A stretch of DNA of 28,766 nucleotides from CAYLNH01 sp964384625 (GCA_964384625.1 CAYLNH010000065.1:1-28766); one strand, 5' to 3'; positions 6,462 through 15,524 are shown, counted from the stretch's first letter. Numbers and translations: made by a program. Notes: a model not told the origin generated them from the letters alone.

Positions 6462-8369
6462 ATGGCTTTGACGAAAGCGACAGCCGAAGACCTGAAGCAG
6501 CGATTCCCGCGCAAGTTCAAGTCCGAGAAGCACATCTTCGGACACATCAACCGGGGAGACCGCATCTTCATCCATACCGGCTGTGCCGAGCCGCAGTATC
6601 TGGTGCAGGCGCTGGTTCAATACGTCGAGTCGAATCCCAAGGCGTTTTTCGATACCGAACTTTATCACGTCTGGACGCTGGGGTTGGCGCCGTACACCGA
6701 CGAGAAGTTCAAGAAGAACTTCCGCCACAATTCCTTCTTCATCGCGCAGAACACCCGGGAAGCGATCAACGAGGGGATGGCAGACTACACGCCGATCTTC
6801 CTTTCCAACGTGCCGGGGTTGTTCCGTCGCGGTCTGCACCACTTCGATGTCGCCTTGATTCAGGTCTCCCCGCCGGACGCGCATGATTGCGTCAGTCTGG
6901 GCGTCAGTGTGGACATCGTCAAAGCTGCGGTCGACAATTCCGATTTGGTGATTGCGCAGATCAACCCGTACATGCCGCGGACGCACGGGGACGGTTTTCT
7001 GCACCTGGATCAGGTTGATTTTGCGGTATTCGCCGAGGAGCCCCTGTTGGAATTCGACCCGCCGCATTCCAGTGAGGTCGCGGAGCGGATCGGGACCTAC
7101 TGCGCCCGTATTGTGGAGGACGGCGACACGATCCAGGTAGGCTACGGCAGTATTCCGAATGCGATCATGAAGCATCTGAAGGACAAGAAGCATCTGGGCA
7201 TCCACACGGAGCTGATCGGCGACGGTCTGGCGGAGTTGATCCGGTTGGGCGTGGTCGACAACAGCCGCAAGACCTTGAATCGCGGCAAGACCGTCGGCTC
7301 CTTTTCCATGGGCCTGGCGGCAACCTATGAACTGCTGCATGACAATCCCCGCATCGAACTGCGCGGCGTCGACTACACGAACAACCCGCTGGTCATCGCG
7401 CGTCAGGAGAACATGGTGGCGATCAACTCGGCGCTGGAGATCGACCTGACCGGCCAGGCCACGGCGGACTCGCTGGGCAAACGGTTTTTCAGCGGCATCG
7501 GCGGGCAGGCGGATTTCATGCGGGGCGCGTTGCTGGCGCCGGGCGGCCGGACCATCCTGGCCATGCCGTCGACGGCGGAGGACGAGAGTATTTCCCGCAT
7601 CGTGCCGTTCCTGCAGGAGGGCGCCGGCGTCACCCTGAATCGCGGCGACATCCACTATGTCGTGACGGAATACGGCATTGCCTATCTGCACGGCAAGAAC
7701 GTCCGCGAACGCGCCATGGACCTGATTGCCATTGCCCATCCGAAATTCCGTTCCGGGCTGGTCCAGGAGGCGAAGAAGCGCAACCTGATCTATCAGGACC
7801 AGGCTTATATTCCGGGCAAGCGCGGCGAGTATCCGGAACACCTGGAGGCCTATCGCAAGACCAAGACGGGCGAGAGCGTCTACCTGCGGCCGGTGAAGAT
7901 CAGCGACGAACCGCTGCTCAAAGACTTCTACTACTCGCTGTCCGACCGCAGTATGTACCGGCGCTTCATCTCGCTGCGCAAGGACATGCCGCATGAACGC
8001 CTGCAGGACTCGGTCGTCATCGACTATACCACCGAGTGTGTGATCCTGGCGATCGACGAACTGGACGAAGGCGTCGAACGCGTTATGGGCGTCGGCCAGT
8101 ACGGCATGGCGGTCGATGCGCATACGGCGGAGATCGCGTTTGCCGTGCGCGACGACTACCAGAACCGCGGCATCGGCCGCGCGCTGCTGGAATACCTGAC
8201 CATCCTGGCCAAACGCCAGGGCCTGCTGGGGTTCACCGCCGAAGTACTGGCGGAGAACCGCCCCATGCTCCACCTGTTTGAGAGTATGGGTTTCGACATT
8301 GACCGACGCAACGAGGAAGGCGTACTGGAATTGAAGATGGCCTTCCGCGAAGAAAAAGATACCGAATGA
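6462..8369 (+). CDS. Acetyl-CoA hydrolase/CoA-transferase fused to a GNAT acetyltransferase
   Basis: The protein has 635 residues and two parts. Residues 1-465 form a class I CoA-transferase of the acetyl-CoA hydrolase/4-hydroxybutyrate CoA-transferase family, with HTELIGDG (248-255) carrying the expected catalytic Glu250, GIGGQADFMRGA (345-356) and VTEYGIAYLHGKNVRERA (401-418). Residues 472-627 form a GNAT domain with the acetyl-CoA loop QNRGIGRALLEYL (567-579). The first part would move CoA between acyl groups. The second would acetylate a protein or small-molecule amine. It opens a four-gene run and overlaps the next start (ATGA). No clear ribosome site precedes the ATG. The GNAT target is unknown. 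Confidence 0.88.
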   Translation: MALTKATAEDLKQRFPRKFKSEKHIFGHINRGDRIFIHTGCAEPQYLVQALVQYVESNPKAFFDTELYHVWTLGLAPYTDEKFKKNFRHNSFFIAQNTREAINEGMADYTPIFLSNVPGLFRRGLHHFDVALIQVSPPDAHDCVSLGVSVDIVKAAVDNSDLVIAQINPYMPRTHGDGFLHLDQVDFAVFAEEPLLEFDPPHSSEVAERIGTYCARIVEDGDTIQVGYGSIPNAIMKHLKDKKHLGIHTELIGDGLAELIRLGVVDNSRKTLNRGKTVGSFSMGLAATYELLHDNPRIELRGVDYTNNPLVIARQENMVAINSALEIDLTGQATADSLGKRFFSGIGGQADFMRGALLAPGGRTILAMPSTAEDESISRIVPFLQEGAGVTLNRGDIHYVVTEYGIAYLHGKNVRERAMDLIAIAHPKFRSGLVQEAKKRNLIYQDQAYIPGKRGEYPEHLEAYRKTKTGESVYLRPVKISDEPLLKDFYYSLSDRSMYRRFISLRKDMPHERLQDSVVIDYTTECVILAIDELDEGVERVMGVGQYGMAVDAHTAEIAFAVRDDYQNRGIGRALLEYLTILAKRQGLLGFTAEVLAENRPMLHLFESMGFDIDRRNEEGVLELKMAFREEKDTE

Positions 8370-10492
8370 ACAACAACACCCCTCCGATCAGCACGCTCTT
8401 CGAGCCGCGGGGCGTCGCGGTCATCGGTGCATCGACCAAACCGAGTAAGATCGGCTACAAGATCTGCGAAAATATCGTCGCGGGCGGCTACACCGGGAAG
8501 CTCTACCCGGTCAATCCGTCGGGCGGCGAAATCCTCGGTCACGAGATCTACCCGGCAGTCACGGACATCGCGGGGGACGTCGATGTCGCGGTAATCGCCA
8601 TCCCGGCGAAGTTCGTGTTTGACGCCGTGAAGACCTGTGCCGAGAAAGGCGTGCATCACCTGGTCATTATCACCTCCGGCTTTTCCGAAGTCGGAAACCT
8701 CGGCGAGGAACGGGAGATCGTCGCCTACGCTCGCGAACACGGCATGCGCGTGCTCGGACCGAACATCTTCGGCCTCTACAGCTGTGAGACCCGGCTGAAC
8801 GCCACTTTCGGCCCAAAGGAGATTCGCCCCGGCAACGTCGCGATTGTCACCCAGAGCGGCGCCATCGGCATCGCGATGGTCGGCAAGACGAAGGTCGAGA
8901 ACATCGGGCTCTCCGCCATTGTCAGCGTCGGCAACAAATCCGATCTCGACGAAGGCGATCTGCTTGAGTACCTCATCGACCACGAACCGACCGAGATCAT
9001 CCTGATGTATATGGAGGGCGTGCGCGACGGCGACCAGCTCATCCGCGTCCTGCAGGAGGTCACCAAGAAGAAACCGGTGATCGTGATCAAGTCCGGCCGC
9101 TCCAAACGCGGCGCCATGGCGGCTGCGTCACATACCGGCTCGCTGGCCGGTACCGACGACGTCTTCGATTCGGTTGTGCGCCAGTGCGGCGTGATCCGCG
9201 CCGACGGCATTCAGGAGGGCCTGGAGTGGTGCAAATACCTCGGTTCCGCCGCGCATCCGACCGGGCGTGAAGCGGTCATCATCACCAACGGCGGCGGCAT
9301 TGGTGTACTCGCCACCGACGCCTGTGAGCAGAACGGTGTCGATCTCTTCGACGACCAGAAAGTGCTGGAAGAAGCGTTCGCCAAGGCCTGCCCGAGTTTT
9401 GGTTCGTTCAAGAACCCCGTTGACATCACCGGGGAAGCGACGGCCGAAGACTACGACGCCTGCCTGCAGGTGGCGTTGGCCCGGGACGACATCCACGCGG
9501 TCATCTGTCTCGGCTGCGAGACCGCGGTGTTCAACGCCCAGGCCTTTACGAAGATCATCAAGGACCGCTACCCCGAATATCGGGACCGCAAGCCGATCGT
9601 TTTTTCGCTGGTGGGCGGAGAGGAAATCGAGCAGTGCATTCGCGATCTGCGCAACGAGAACGTCCCGATCTTCGGCGACGTCGACCCCGCCATCTCCTGC
9701 CTCGGCGCGCTCTACCGCCAGTATCGGCACGTGCACCATCCGCCCGCGGCCCCCGTTTCCGGCAGTATCGATGCGGCCCGCATCCGGGAGGTTATCCGCG
9801 GTGCGCGCGCCGAGAACCGCACGTTTCTGCTGGCCCACGAAGGCCAGGCCGTGATGGCCGCCGCCGGCGTCACCACGCCGCAGAGCATCGTCGCCCGCAA
9901 TATCAAAGAGGCCGTCGCCGCCGCCGCCGGGATCGGCTACCCGGTGGTCATGAAGGTCGTGTCCCGGGACATCATCCACAAGAGCGACGCCGGTGGGCTG
10001 GCGCTCAATCTGCAGGATGAGACCGAGGTCATCGAGGCCTACGAAAGCATTCTCTATCGCTGTCGGCAGTATAAACCGGACGCCCTCATCGAAGGCGTCG
10101 AGGTGGCGGAGATGGTACAGAGGAACGTCGAGACCATCGTCGGCGCCCGGCGCGATCCGGCCTTCGGCCCGGTCGTCATGTTCGGTCTCGGCGGCATCTA
10201 TGTGGAAGTGATGAAAGACGTCACGTTCCGCGCTTTCCCGCTGGACCAGCGGACCGTCGACCGGATGATCAGCAGCATTCGCAGTTACCCGCTGCTGCTC
10301 GGGGTTCGCGGCGAAGACCCCAAGGACATCCCCGCCGTCGCCGCTGCCATTGTCAAAGTCGGCACCATTCTCAGCGAATGTCCCGACATTTCCGATATCG
10401 AAATCAACCCCCTGATCGTCTATGATGAAGACGACGGCGTCAAAGCCGTCGACGTCCGGATTCTGCTGACGAAACCTGAGGAGACAGCATAA
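8366..10492 (+). CDS. Acetate/acyl-CoA synthetase, ADP-forming, fused alpha-beta type
   Basis: This enzyme reversibly converts acyl-CoA + ADP + phosphate to acid + CoA + ATP, a substrate-level phosphorylation common in fermenters. The 708 residues hold, in order, a CoA-binding Rossmann domain starting GVAVIGAS (16-23), succinyl-CoA-ligase-like domains with SGAIGIA (164-170) and the phosphohistidine motif AASHTGSLAG (His256), and an ATP-grasp domain from about 485 with VVMKVVSRDIIHKSDAGG (527-544) and INPLIV near 680. Alpha and beta parts are fused in one chain, as in many bacterial forms. Its start overlaps the CoA-transferase stop and the next gene begins one base after its own stop, so it is the centre of an operon. 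It differs from Pat-type protein acetyltransferases in lacking its own GNAT domain, but the gene before it has one. Confidence 0.9.
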   Translation: MNNNTPPISTLFEPRGVAVIGASTKPSKIGYKICENIVAGGYTGKLYPVNPSGGEILGHEIYPAVTDIAGDVDVAVIAIPAKFVFDAVKTCAEKGVHHLVIITSGFSEVGNLGEEREIVAYAREHGMRVLGPNIFGLYSCETRLNATFGPKEIRPGNVAIVTQSGAIGIAMVGKTKVENIGLSAIVSVGNKSDLDEGDLLEYLIDHEPTEIILMYMEGVRDGDQLIRVLQEVTKKKPVIVIKSGRSKRGAMAAASHTGSLAGTDDVFDSVVRQCGVIRADGIQEGLEWCKYLGSAAHPTGREAVIITNGGGIGVLATDACEQNGVDLFDDQKVLEEAFAKACPSFGSFKNPVDITGEATAEDYDACLQVALARDDIHAVICLGCETAVFNAQAFTKIIKDRYPEYRDRKPIVFSLVGGEEIEQCIRDLRNENVPIFGDVDPAISCLGALYRQYRHVHHPPAAPVSGSIDAARIREVIRGARAENRTFLLAHEGQAVMAAAGVTTPQSIVARNIKEAVAAAAGIGYPVVMKVVSRDIIHKSDAGGLALNLQDETEVIEAYESILYRCRQYKPDALIEGVEVAEMVQRNVETIVGARRDPAFGPVVMFGLGGIYVEVMKDVTFRAFPLDQRTVDRMISSIRSYPLLLGVRGEDPKDIPAVAAAIVKVGTILSECPDISDIEINPLIVYDEDDGVKAVDVRILLTKPEETA

Positions 10493-10493
10493 T

Positions 10494-11528
10494 ATGAAAC
10501 CACTGGTTGTTGGATCATTGGACCGCGGCGCCGGCAAGACCAGCGTGATCATTGGTCTGGCCAAGGCGCTCAACAAGTCCTTCGCCTATCTCAAACCATT
10601 CGGCGACCGCCTGCTCTACCGCAAGAAACGCCAGTGGGACTACGACTCCGCTCTGCTCACCAATATCTTCGGCCTGGAAGAGCTGCCGGAACTGATCACC
10701 CTTGGCTTCGATCATTCCAAACTGCGTTTCATGTTCGACAAGGACAGCATTGAAAACCGGCTGCGGGCCATGGCCGAGGTCGTCAGACAGAATCGTGAGC
10801 TGTTCTTCATCGAGGGCGGCTGTGATCTCAACTTCGGCGCCAGCGTTCACCTCGACCCCATCGCCGTGGCGCGCTCGCTGGAGGCGCAGCTCATCCTCGT
10901 CCTGAACGGCAACGAAGCCGGGGTCGGCGACCAGCTGGCCTTCATCCGGAACTATCTGGCGACGGATCTGGTCAACTTCGCCGGGGTCATTATCAACAGC
11001 GTCAAGGACATGGAAGAATTCGAGTCGGTCCACCGCGCTGATCTCGAAAGCCACGGCGTGCCGATCCTCGGGGTGCTGCCGCATGAAGCCGTCCTGCGGG
11101 AGTACACGGTCGATTATCTCGCGGAACAGCTCTTTGCCCGCGTCGCCGCCGGCGACGGCGGCATGCAGCGTAAGGTGCGCCATATCTTCGTCGCGACCAC
11201 CGGCCTGCAGACGGCGCGGCGCAACCCCGAGTTCTCCGCCGCCGGCACCCTGGTCGTCACCAGCGGCGACCGCAGCGACATCATCCTCGCGGCGCTCGAC
11301 GGCGATACCGCCGGTATCCTGTTGACCGACGAGATTGCGCCGCCGGCGAATATCATTTCGACCGCCAACGACAAAGACATTCCCTTGCTGCTGGTGCGCC
11401 AGTCCACCGCCAAGATCGGCCGGAAACTGGCTGGACTCGACCCGCTCATCACCAGAGACGACACCGAAAAAGTCGAACTCCTCGGTCAACTCGCGGCCGC
11501 CAACGTCGATCTCGGTTTTCTCGACTGA
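10494..11528 (+). CDS. P-loop/DRTGG-domain protein like the N-terminal region of phosphotransacetylase
   Basis: The protein has 344 residues. The N-terminus, VVGSLDRGAGKTSVIIGLAK, carries a P-loop (GAGKTS, 12-17) of the dethiobiotin-synthetase-like AAA_26 type. From about 225 the sequence (LVVTSGDRSDIILAAL, then GILLTDEIAPPANII and LLLVRQSTAKIGRKLAGL) matches a DRTGG domain. The same pair forms the N-terminal half of long Pta enzymes, where it senses metabolites. The catalytic Pta domain is absent, so this is a stand-alone regulator-like protein. Its position one base after the ADP-forming synthetase suggests it controls that enzyme. It overlaps the DUF89 gene by one base (TGATG). Confidence 0.8.
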   Translation: MKPLVVGSLDRGAGKTSVIIGLAKALNKSFAYLKPFGDRLLYRKKRQWDYDSALLTNIFGLEELPELITLGFDHSKLRFMFDKDSIENRLRAMAEVVRQNRELFFIEGGCDLNFGASVHLDPIAVARSLEAQLILVLNGNEAGVGDQLAFIRNYLATDLVNFAGVIINSVKDMEEFESVHRADLESHGVPILGVLPHEAVLREYTVDYLAEQLFARVAAGDGGMQRKVRHIFVATTGLQTARRNPEFSAAGTLVVTSGDRSDIILAALDGDTAGILLTDEIAPPANIISTANDKDIPLLLVRQSTAKIGRKLAGLDPLITRDDTEKVELLGQLAAANVDLGFLD

Positions 11529-12388
11529 TGCGGTGCACGATTGAATGCCTGCCCTGTCTGATTCGACAGGCCGTGATCGCCGCTGCCGAAGCGACCGATG
11601 ATCGCGCCCAGCGCGAGCAGATCGTCCGCGACTCCCTCCGGCTTGCCGCTGACGCCGACCTGATCCACACCCCGCCTTTCCTGGCCGGCGGCATCTACCG
11701 GTTGATTACCGAGATCACCGGCAATGCCGACCCGTACAAGCCGAAGAAAGACCTGAGCAACCGGCAGGCGCTGGCGCTCTACCCCGGGCTGCAGCAACAG
11801 GTGGCGGCCGCCGCCGACCCGTTCGAGACGGCGCTGCGAATGGCCATTGCCGGCAATATCATCGATTTCGGCATTCCCGACATGGCCGCCGACGCCTGTC
11901 TCGAAACCACCATCCGCCACGCCATGGACGCCCCGCTGGACGCGGCCGCCATCGATATGCTCCGCCGCGCCGCGGCAAACGCCGAGGAGATCCTCTATCT
12001 CGGCGACAACGCCGGCGAGATTGTGTTGGACAAGCTGTTCATTGAACAACTGCCGGCCGGCAAGGTCACCTACGCTGTTCGCGGCCGGCCGATCATCAAC
12101 GACGTCACCATGGACGACGCCGAAACCGTCGGTCTGACGGATCTGGTTCGGGTGATCAGCAACGGCACGGGTTATCCGGGCACGGTGCGCGAGCACTGCA
12201 GTCCTGCGTTCCAGGCGGCCCTGGCCCGGGCCGACCTTGTTATCGCCAAGGGCCAGGGCAACTACGAGACCCTTGAAGCCCCGGAGAAGACCGTGTTCTA
12301 TCTGCTGAAAGTGAAATGCGCCGTCGTCTCCCGCCAGCTCAACCGGGCGCTTGGCGATGTCATCCTGCTGCCGGCGGGGGCGGCGTGA
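11528..12388 (+). CDS. DUF89 family protein (ARMT1-like metal-dependent phosphatase)
   Basis: This 286-residue protein has the DUF89 pattern: three early cysteines (Cys3, Cys7, Cys10), GNIIDFG (109-115), YLGDNAGEIVLDKL (157-170) with the metal-binding Asp-Asn, RPIINDVTMDDA (187-198), ADLVIAKGQGNYETL (235-249) and a final LLKVKCAVVS. Family members studied elsewhere are metal-dependent phosphatases that remove damaged phosphometabolites. It closes the acyl-CoA gene run and is coupled to the P-loop/DRTGG gene by a one-base overlap. A repair or phosphate-removal job tied to CoA or acyl-phosphate metabolism is an inference from context only. Confidence 0.85.
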   Translation: MRCTIECLPCLIRQAVIAAAEATDDRAQREQIVRDSLRLAADADLIHTPPFLAGGIYRLITEITGNADPYKPKKDLSNRQALALYPGLQQQVAAAADPFETALRMAIAGNIIDFGIPDMAADACLETTIRHAMDAPLDAAAIDMLRRAAANAEEILYLGDNAGEIVLDKLFIEQLPAGKVTYAVRGRPIINDVTMDDAETVGLTDLVRVISNGTGYPGTVREHCSPAFQAALARADLVIAKGQGNYETLEAPEKTVFYLLKVKCAVVSRQLNRALGDVILLPAGAA

Positions 12389-12481
12389 TTCCCCTGCGTG
12401 TTTTGCCGCGGGGCCGGAGAGAGCGGCGAGCAATCACGCCACGCAATCCCAGGCAGTCCCTGCCGAGCCCCGCACACTCGA

Positions 12482-12509
12482 TTGAATTTGAGGGTTCACT
12501 GCCTATGTT
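12482..12509 (+). promoter_or_regulatory. Promoter for the cation-chloride cotransporter-like gene
   Basis: TTGAAT at 12482-12487 and TATGTT at 12504-12509 have a 16-base spacer. The predicted start near 12516 gives a short leader before the ATG at 12549, with AGGAA at 12534-12538. It lies in a 160-base gap with no other gene. Confidence 0.4.
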
Positions 12510-12548
12510 TCTGAGCGGCAGGACCGGCGTTACAGGAACTGATGCTCG

Positions 12549-14789
12549 ATGGCTGATTCAGCGGCGAATGGCGAGGTAATCCGAAACCGTTTCGGGACGT
12601 TCGGCGGCGTCTTCACGCCGTCGATGCTGACCATCTTCGGCCTGATCATGTTCATGCGGGCCAACTATGTGGTCGGCAACGCCGGCGTCTATCAGGCCCT
12701 GCTGATCCTGACACTCTGCTGCAGCATCACCTTCCTGACCGGCCTCAGCATTTCCGCGATCTCGACCAACACACCGGTCAAAGGCGGCGGCGCCTACTTC
12801 CTGATTTCCCGGGTTCTGGGTCCGGGTTTCGGGACCTCCATCGGTATCGCTCTGTTCCTGGCGCAGGCTGTGTCGGTGCCCTTCTATATCCTGGGTTTCA
12901 CCGAGGCGCTGGTCGACTCCTTCGATCTGGGTTACGCCCCGAATGACTGGCGGTTCCTGGCCTTGACGCTGGGGATCCTGCTGGTGCTGTTCATCATGGT
13001 CTGGATCGGGGCCGGCTGGGTGATCAAGGTGCAATACGTGATCCTCGCCGTCCTGGTGGGCGCTATTGTGGTGTTCATGGTCGGCGCCTGGCAGGTCTTC
13101 GACCTCGGCACATTCCAGACAAACACGACGCCGCACTACGAGGAAGGCCGCAATTTCTGGCGCATCTTCGCGATCTACTTCCCGGCGGTCACCGGCATTA
13201 TGGCCGGCGTCAACATGTCGGGCGATTTGAGGGATCCGGCCAAATCCATTCCCACCGGCACACTGGCGGCGATCGTCGTCGGTTTTCTGGCCTACGGCGC
13301 CCAGGTTGTGATCTGCGGCGGCATGGCCTCCCACCGGGAGTTGATTGCTCAGCCGTTCCTGCTGCTCAAAGACAATGCCGCCTTCAACCTGGGCGGGCTC
13401 GTGATTGCCGGCGTCTTCTGCGCCACGATCTCCAGCGCCATCGGCAGTAAGCTCGGCGCTCCGCGCGTCCTGCAGGCGGTTGCCCGCGACGGCGTCCTCC
13501 GGGTTCTGGCGCCGTTCGCCAAGGGCACGCAGAAGGGCGATGAACCGCGCCAGGCACTGCTGGTCACATTCCTTATCAGTGCCGTTGTCCTGGTGGTCGC
13601 CAAGGTCGTCGGCCAGGAAGGCCTGAACATTGTCGCCGCTGTCGTGACCATGATCTTTCTCTACACCTACGGCATGACCAACCTGGCCGCGTTCGTCGAA
13701 TCCATGGGGCTCAACCCATCGTTCCGGCCGCGCTTCAAGTTCTTCCACTGGACCACCGCCCTGACCGGCGCCATCGCCTGTATCTGGACAGCGTTTATGA
13801 TCAATACCATCGCCGCAGCCCTCGCGATCGCCTTTATCATGGCGCTGTTCTTCGTCGTCCGGAACAAGGAGATGTCCGAAGCCCACGGCGACGCCCGCCG
13901 CGGCTTCATCTATTCCCGCGTGAGCACGAACCTGACCAAACTGGCCGGCATGCCGATGCATCCGAAAAACTGGCGGCCGACGATCGCCGTCTTTGCCGGG
14001 CGCCCCAACCAGCGGACCATGCTCGTGGAATATGCCCGCTGGATCGGCCAGCAGACCGGTATCGTCTCCCTCGTCAATGTGGTCGTCGGCAAACTCGAGA
14101 AGGTCCAGGAAGAGGTCAACCGCCAACGGCGGCTGCTGCTGCAGTTCGTGCGCGACAACGAACTCGAGGTATTCCCGGAAATTATCGTCATGGAAGACTT
14201 TGACCGCGATCTGAAGGTCTTCCTGCAGGCGCACTCCATCGGTCCCATCAAACCGAATGTCATCCTCTTCGGCTGGGCCCAGACGATCGAACGCCTGCCC
14301 AACTACTACGACCATCTGCGGACCGTCGAAAAACTCGGCAAAAGCCTGCTCGTCCTGGTCGACCACGGCATGATGATCCGCCGCGGTCGACGAAAGCGAA
14401 TCGATATCTGGTGGCGCGGTCAGCAGAACGGTTCGCTGATGATCATTGTCGCCCACCTGCTGACGCTGAACGAGGAGTGGGACCGCACGCGCATCCGCCT
14501 CCTGCGCCAGGTGCAGACCGAGGACGAGGTGGAAGCCGCGGAAACCGAACTGCGGCAGATCGCCGCTTCCGCCCGGGTGCGCGCCGGCGTCTGCGTCCCG
14601 GTCTCAACGCAGCCCTTTGCCAGCGTGCTGGAAGAGAACTCTGCCGACGCCACGCTGATCATGCTCGGTCTCTCTCCCCCGGGGAAGCGGACGCAGCTCG
14701 AATTCCACAACAATATGGAAGACATGCTGCGCAATATGCCGACCACCATGCTGGTGCATTCGTCCGGGGAAGCAGACCTGCAGGCCTGA
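12549..14789 (+). CDS. SLC12-like cation-chloride cotransporter (APC superfamily)
   Basis: The 746-residue membrane protein begins RFGTFGGVFTPSMLTIFGLI, then MFMRANYVVGNAGV, GLSISAISTNTPVKGGGAYF and LISRVLGPGFG, closely following the first helices of eukaryotic Na/K/Cl cotransporters. MAGVNMSGDLRDPAKSIPTG is the SLC12 core motif after the sixth helix. About 12 hydrophobic spans run to residue 445. The rest is a soluble C-terminal domain starting WRPTIAVFAG, also typical of the family. The expected role is coupled uptake or export of chloride with Na or K, or amino-acid-like transport, since bacterial members are poorly known. It has its own promoter and sits alone after the acyl-CoA genes. 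Confidence 0.88.
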   Translation: MADSAANGEVIRNRFGTFGGVFTPSMLTIFGLIMFMRANYVVGNAGVYQALLILTLCCSITFLTGLSISAISTNTPVKGGGAYFLISRVLGPGFGTSIGIALFLAQAVSVPFYILGFTEALVDSFDLGYAPNDWRFLALTLGILLVLFIMVWIGAGWVIKVQYVILAVLVGAIVVFMVGAWQVFDLGTFQTNTTPHYEEGRNFWRIFAIYFPAVTGIMAGVNMSGDLRDPAKSIPTGTLAAIVVGFLAYGAQVVICGGMASHRELIAQPFLLLKDNAAFNLGGLVIAGVFCATISSAIGSKLGAPRVLQAVARDGVLRVLAPFAKGTQKGDEPRQALLVTFLISAVVLVVAKVVGQEGLNIVAAVVTMIFLYTYGMTNLAAFVESMGLNPSFRPRFKFFHWTTALTGAIACIWTAFMINTIAAALAIAFIMALFFVVRNKEMSEAHGDARRGFIYSRVSTNLTKLAGMPMHPKNWRPTIAVFAGRPNQRTMLVEYARWIGQQTGIVSLVNVVVGKLEKVQEEVNRQRRLLLQFVRDNELEVFPEIIVMEDFDRDLKVFLQAHSIGPIKPNVILFGWAQTIERLPNYYDHLRTVEKLGKSLLVLVDHGMMIRRGRRKRIDIWWRGQQNGSLMIIVAHLLTLNEEWDRTRIRLLRQVQTEDEVEAAETELRQIAASARVRAGVCVPVSTQPFASVLEENSADATLIMLGLSPPGKRTQLEFHNNMEDMLRNMPTTMLVHSSGEADLQA

Positions 14790-14798
14790 GTTGTGCCG

Positions 14799-14819
14799 CC
14801 GGCCGGACTGCCGGGCCGG
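14799..14819 (+). terminator. GC-rich stem-loop after the cotransporter gene
   Basis: CCGGCCGG (14799-14806) pairs with CCGGGCCGG (14811-14819) with one bulged G and an ACTG loop, 9 bases after the stop codon. No T-tract follows, so it is a possible 3'-end structure rather than a clear intrinsic terminator. Confidence 0.35.
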
Positions 14820-14882
14820 AATCGGCAAGCCGTGGGTCAACGCCGTTCCGGGCTACAGCATTCAAATTCCTCTATCGCCGGT

Positions 14883-14975
14883 ACGCCTGACGCTGAAGGC
14901 GTGATCGTTTTGCGCCCGGGGTTGGCGACGCCTGCCCCAGGAGGCAGGGCAACAGGAATCAACGCTGAAGGCGTT
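14883..14975. repeat. Intergenic repeat cluster with two copies of ACGCTGAAGGCGT
   Basis: The 13-base hairpin-forming unit ACGCTGAAGGCGT occurs at 14890-14902 and again at 14962-14974, in the same direction and 72 bases apart. Between them is a CCTGCC/GGCAGG stem (14931-14936 with 14943-14948). The 233-base gap holds no believable gene. The look is that of a dispersed intergenic repeat. Confidence 0.5.
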
Positions 14976-15022
14976 GCCGTCGGCTATGCTGGATTAACGG
15001 CCAGAGCTCTTCTGACACGACT

Positions 15023-15364
15023 CTAATCCAAGCCGGGCGGGTCGATCAGGAATACGGTTTCGCATTCCGTGCACTGCGCCATCTCACCGTAGACCGCGGG
15101 GGATACTTCGATCTCGCCGTCGCAGCCGGGGCACACGGCGACGTCGTCCTTCGCCCGGACCCGCGGCAGGTTCAACGCCTGGGTATTCCCGCCCAGACAT
15201 TCGTAGCACAGGTGCGTCGGACCTTGCTCCGGATACATCGACAGACTGCGGATCTCGCCGCAGCGCGAGCATTTCCGCTTCCCTTCAGGGATATTGTTGT
15301 TCCCGGACTGGGCTTGTCCCAACAGACCATCCATCCCCGGCGGCAGTTTCGGATCGCTCATCAT
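15023..15364 (-). CDS. Small double zinc-ribbon protein, function unknown
   Basis: This 113-residue protein carries two Cys4 sets: CSRC (32-35) with CYEC (53-56), and CPGC (78-81) with CTEC (98-101). Each is a treble-clef or zinc-ribbon-like knuckle pair. The frame stays open upstream, but the upstream part is low quality and overlaps a gene on the other strand. A strong AGGAGG (complement of 15375-15380) lies 10 bases before the ATG at 15364, which fixes the start (a second ATG follows directly). No signal peptide or membrane span is seen, so it is probably cytoplasmic and may bind nucleic acid or protein. It is divergent from the membrane protein at 15525, sharing a 160-base control region. 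Confidence 0.75.
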   Translation of the reverse strand: MMSDPKLPPGMDGLLGQAQSGNNNIPEGKRKCSRCGEIRSLSMYPEQGPTHLCYECLGGNTQALNLPRVRAKDDVAVCPGCDGEIEVSPAVYGEMAQCTECETVFLIDPPGLD

Positions 15365-15524
15365 CGCACAAATTCCTCCTGGACACGTACAAACAATAAC
15401 CGATTCCGGGCGTTCGGCAAGAGGCCGACACGCGGCTGTTCCACCTGTGGTACGGGTTGAAAACCGGCAGGAAACCGGTAAGCTGCACATGTTGGGACAA
15501 CCTATCTGATCAAAGGTATACGTG

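Noticed and set aside
6372..8273. A 633-codon open frame on the minus strand
   Set aside because: It is antisense to the CoA-transferase-GNAT gene, which has clear motifs. The mirror frame has none.
12558..14456. A 632-codon open frame on the minus strand
   Set aside because: It lies antisense to the cotransporter gene, is rich in Asp, Gly and Gln with no family motif, and is the expected mirror of a high-GC gene.
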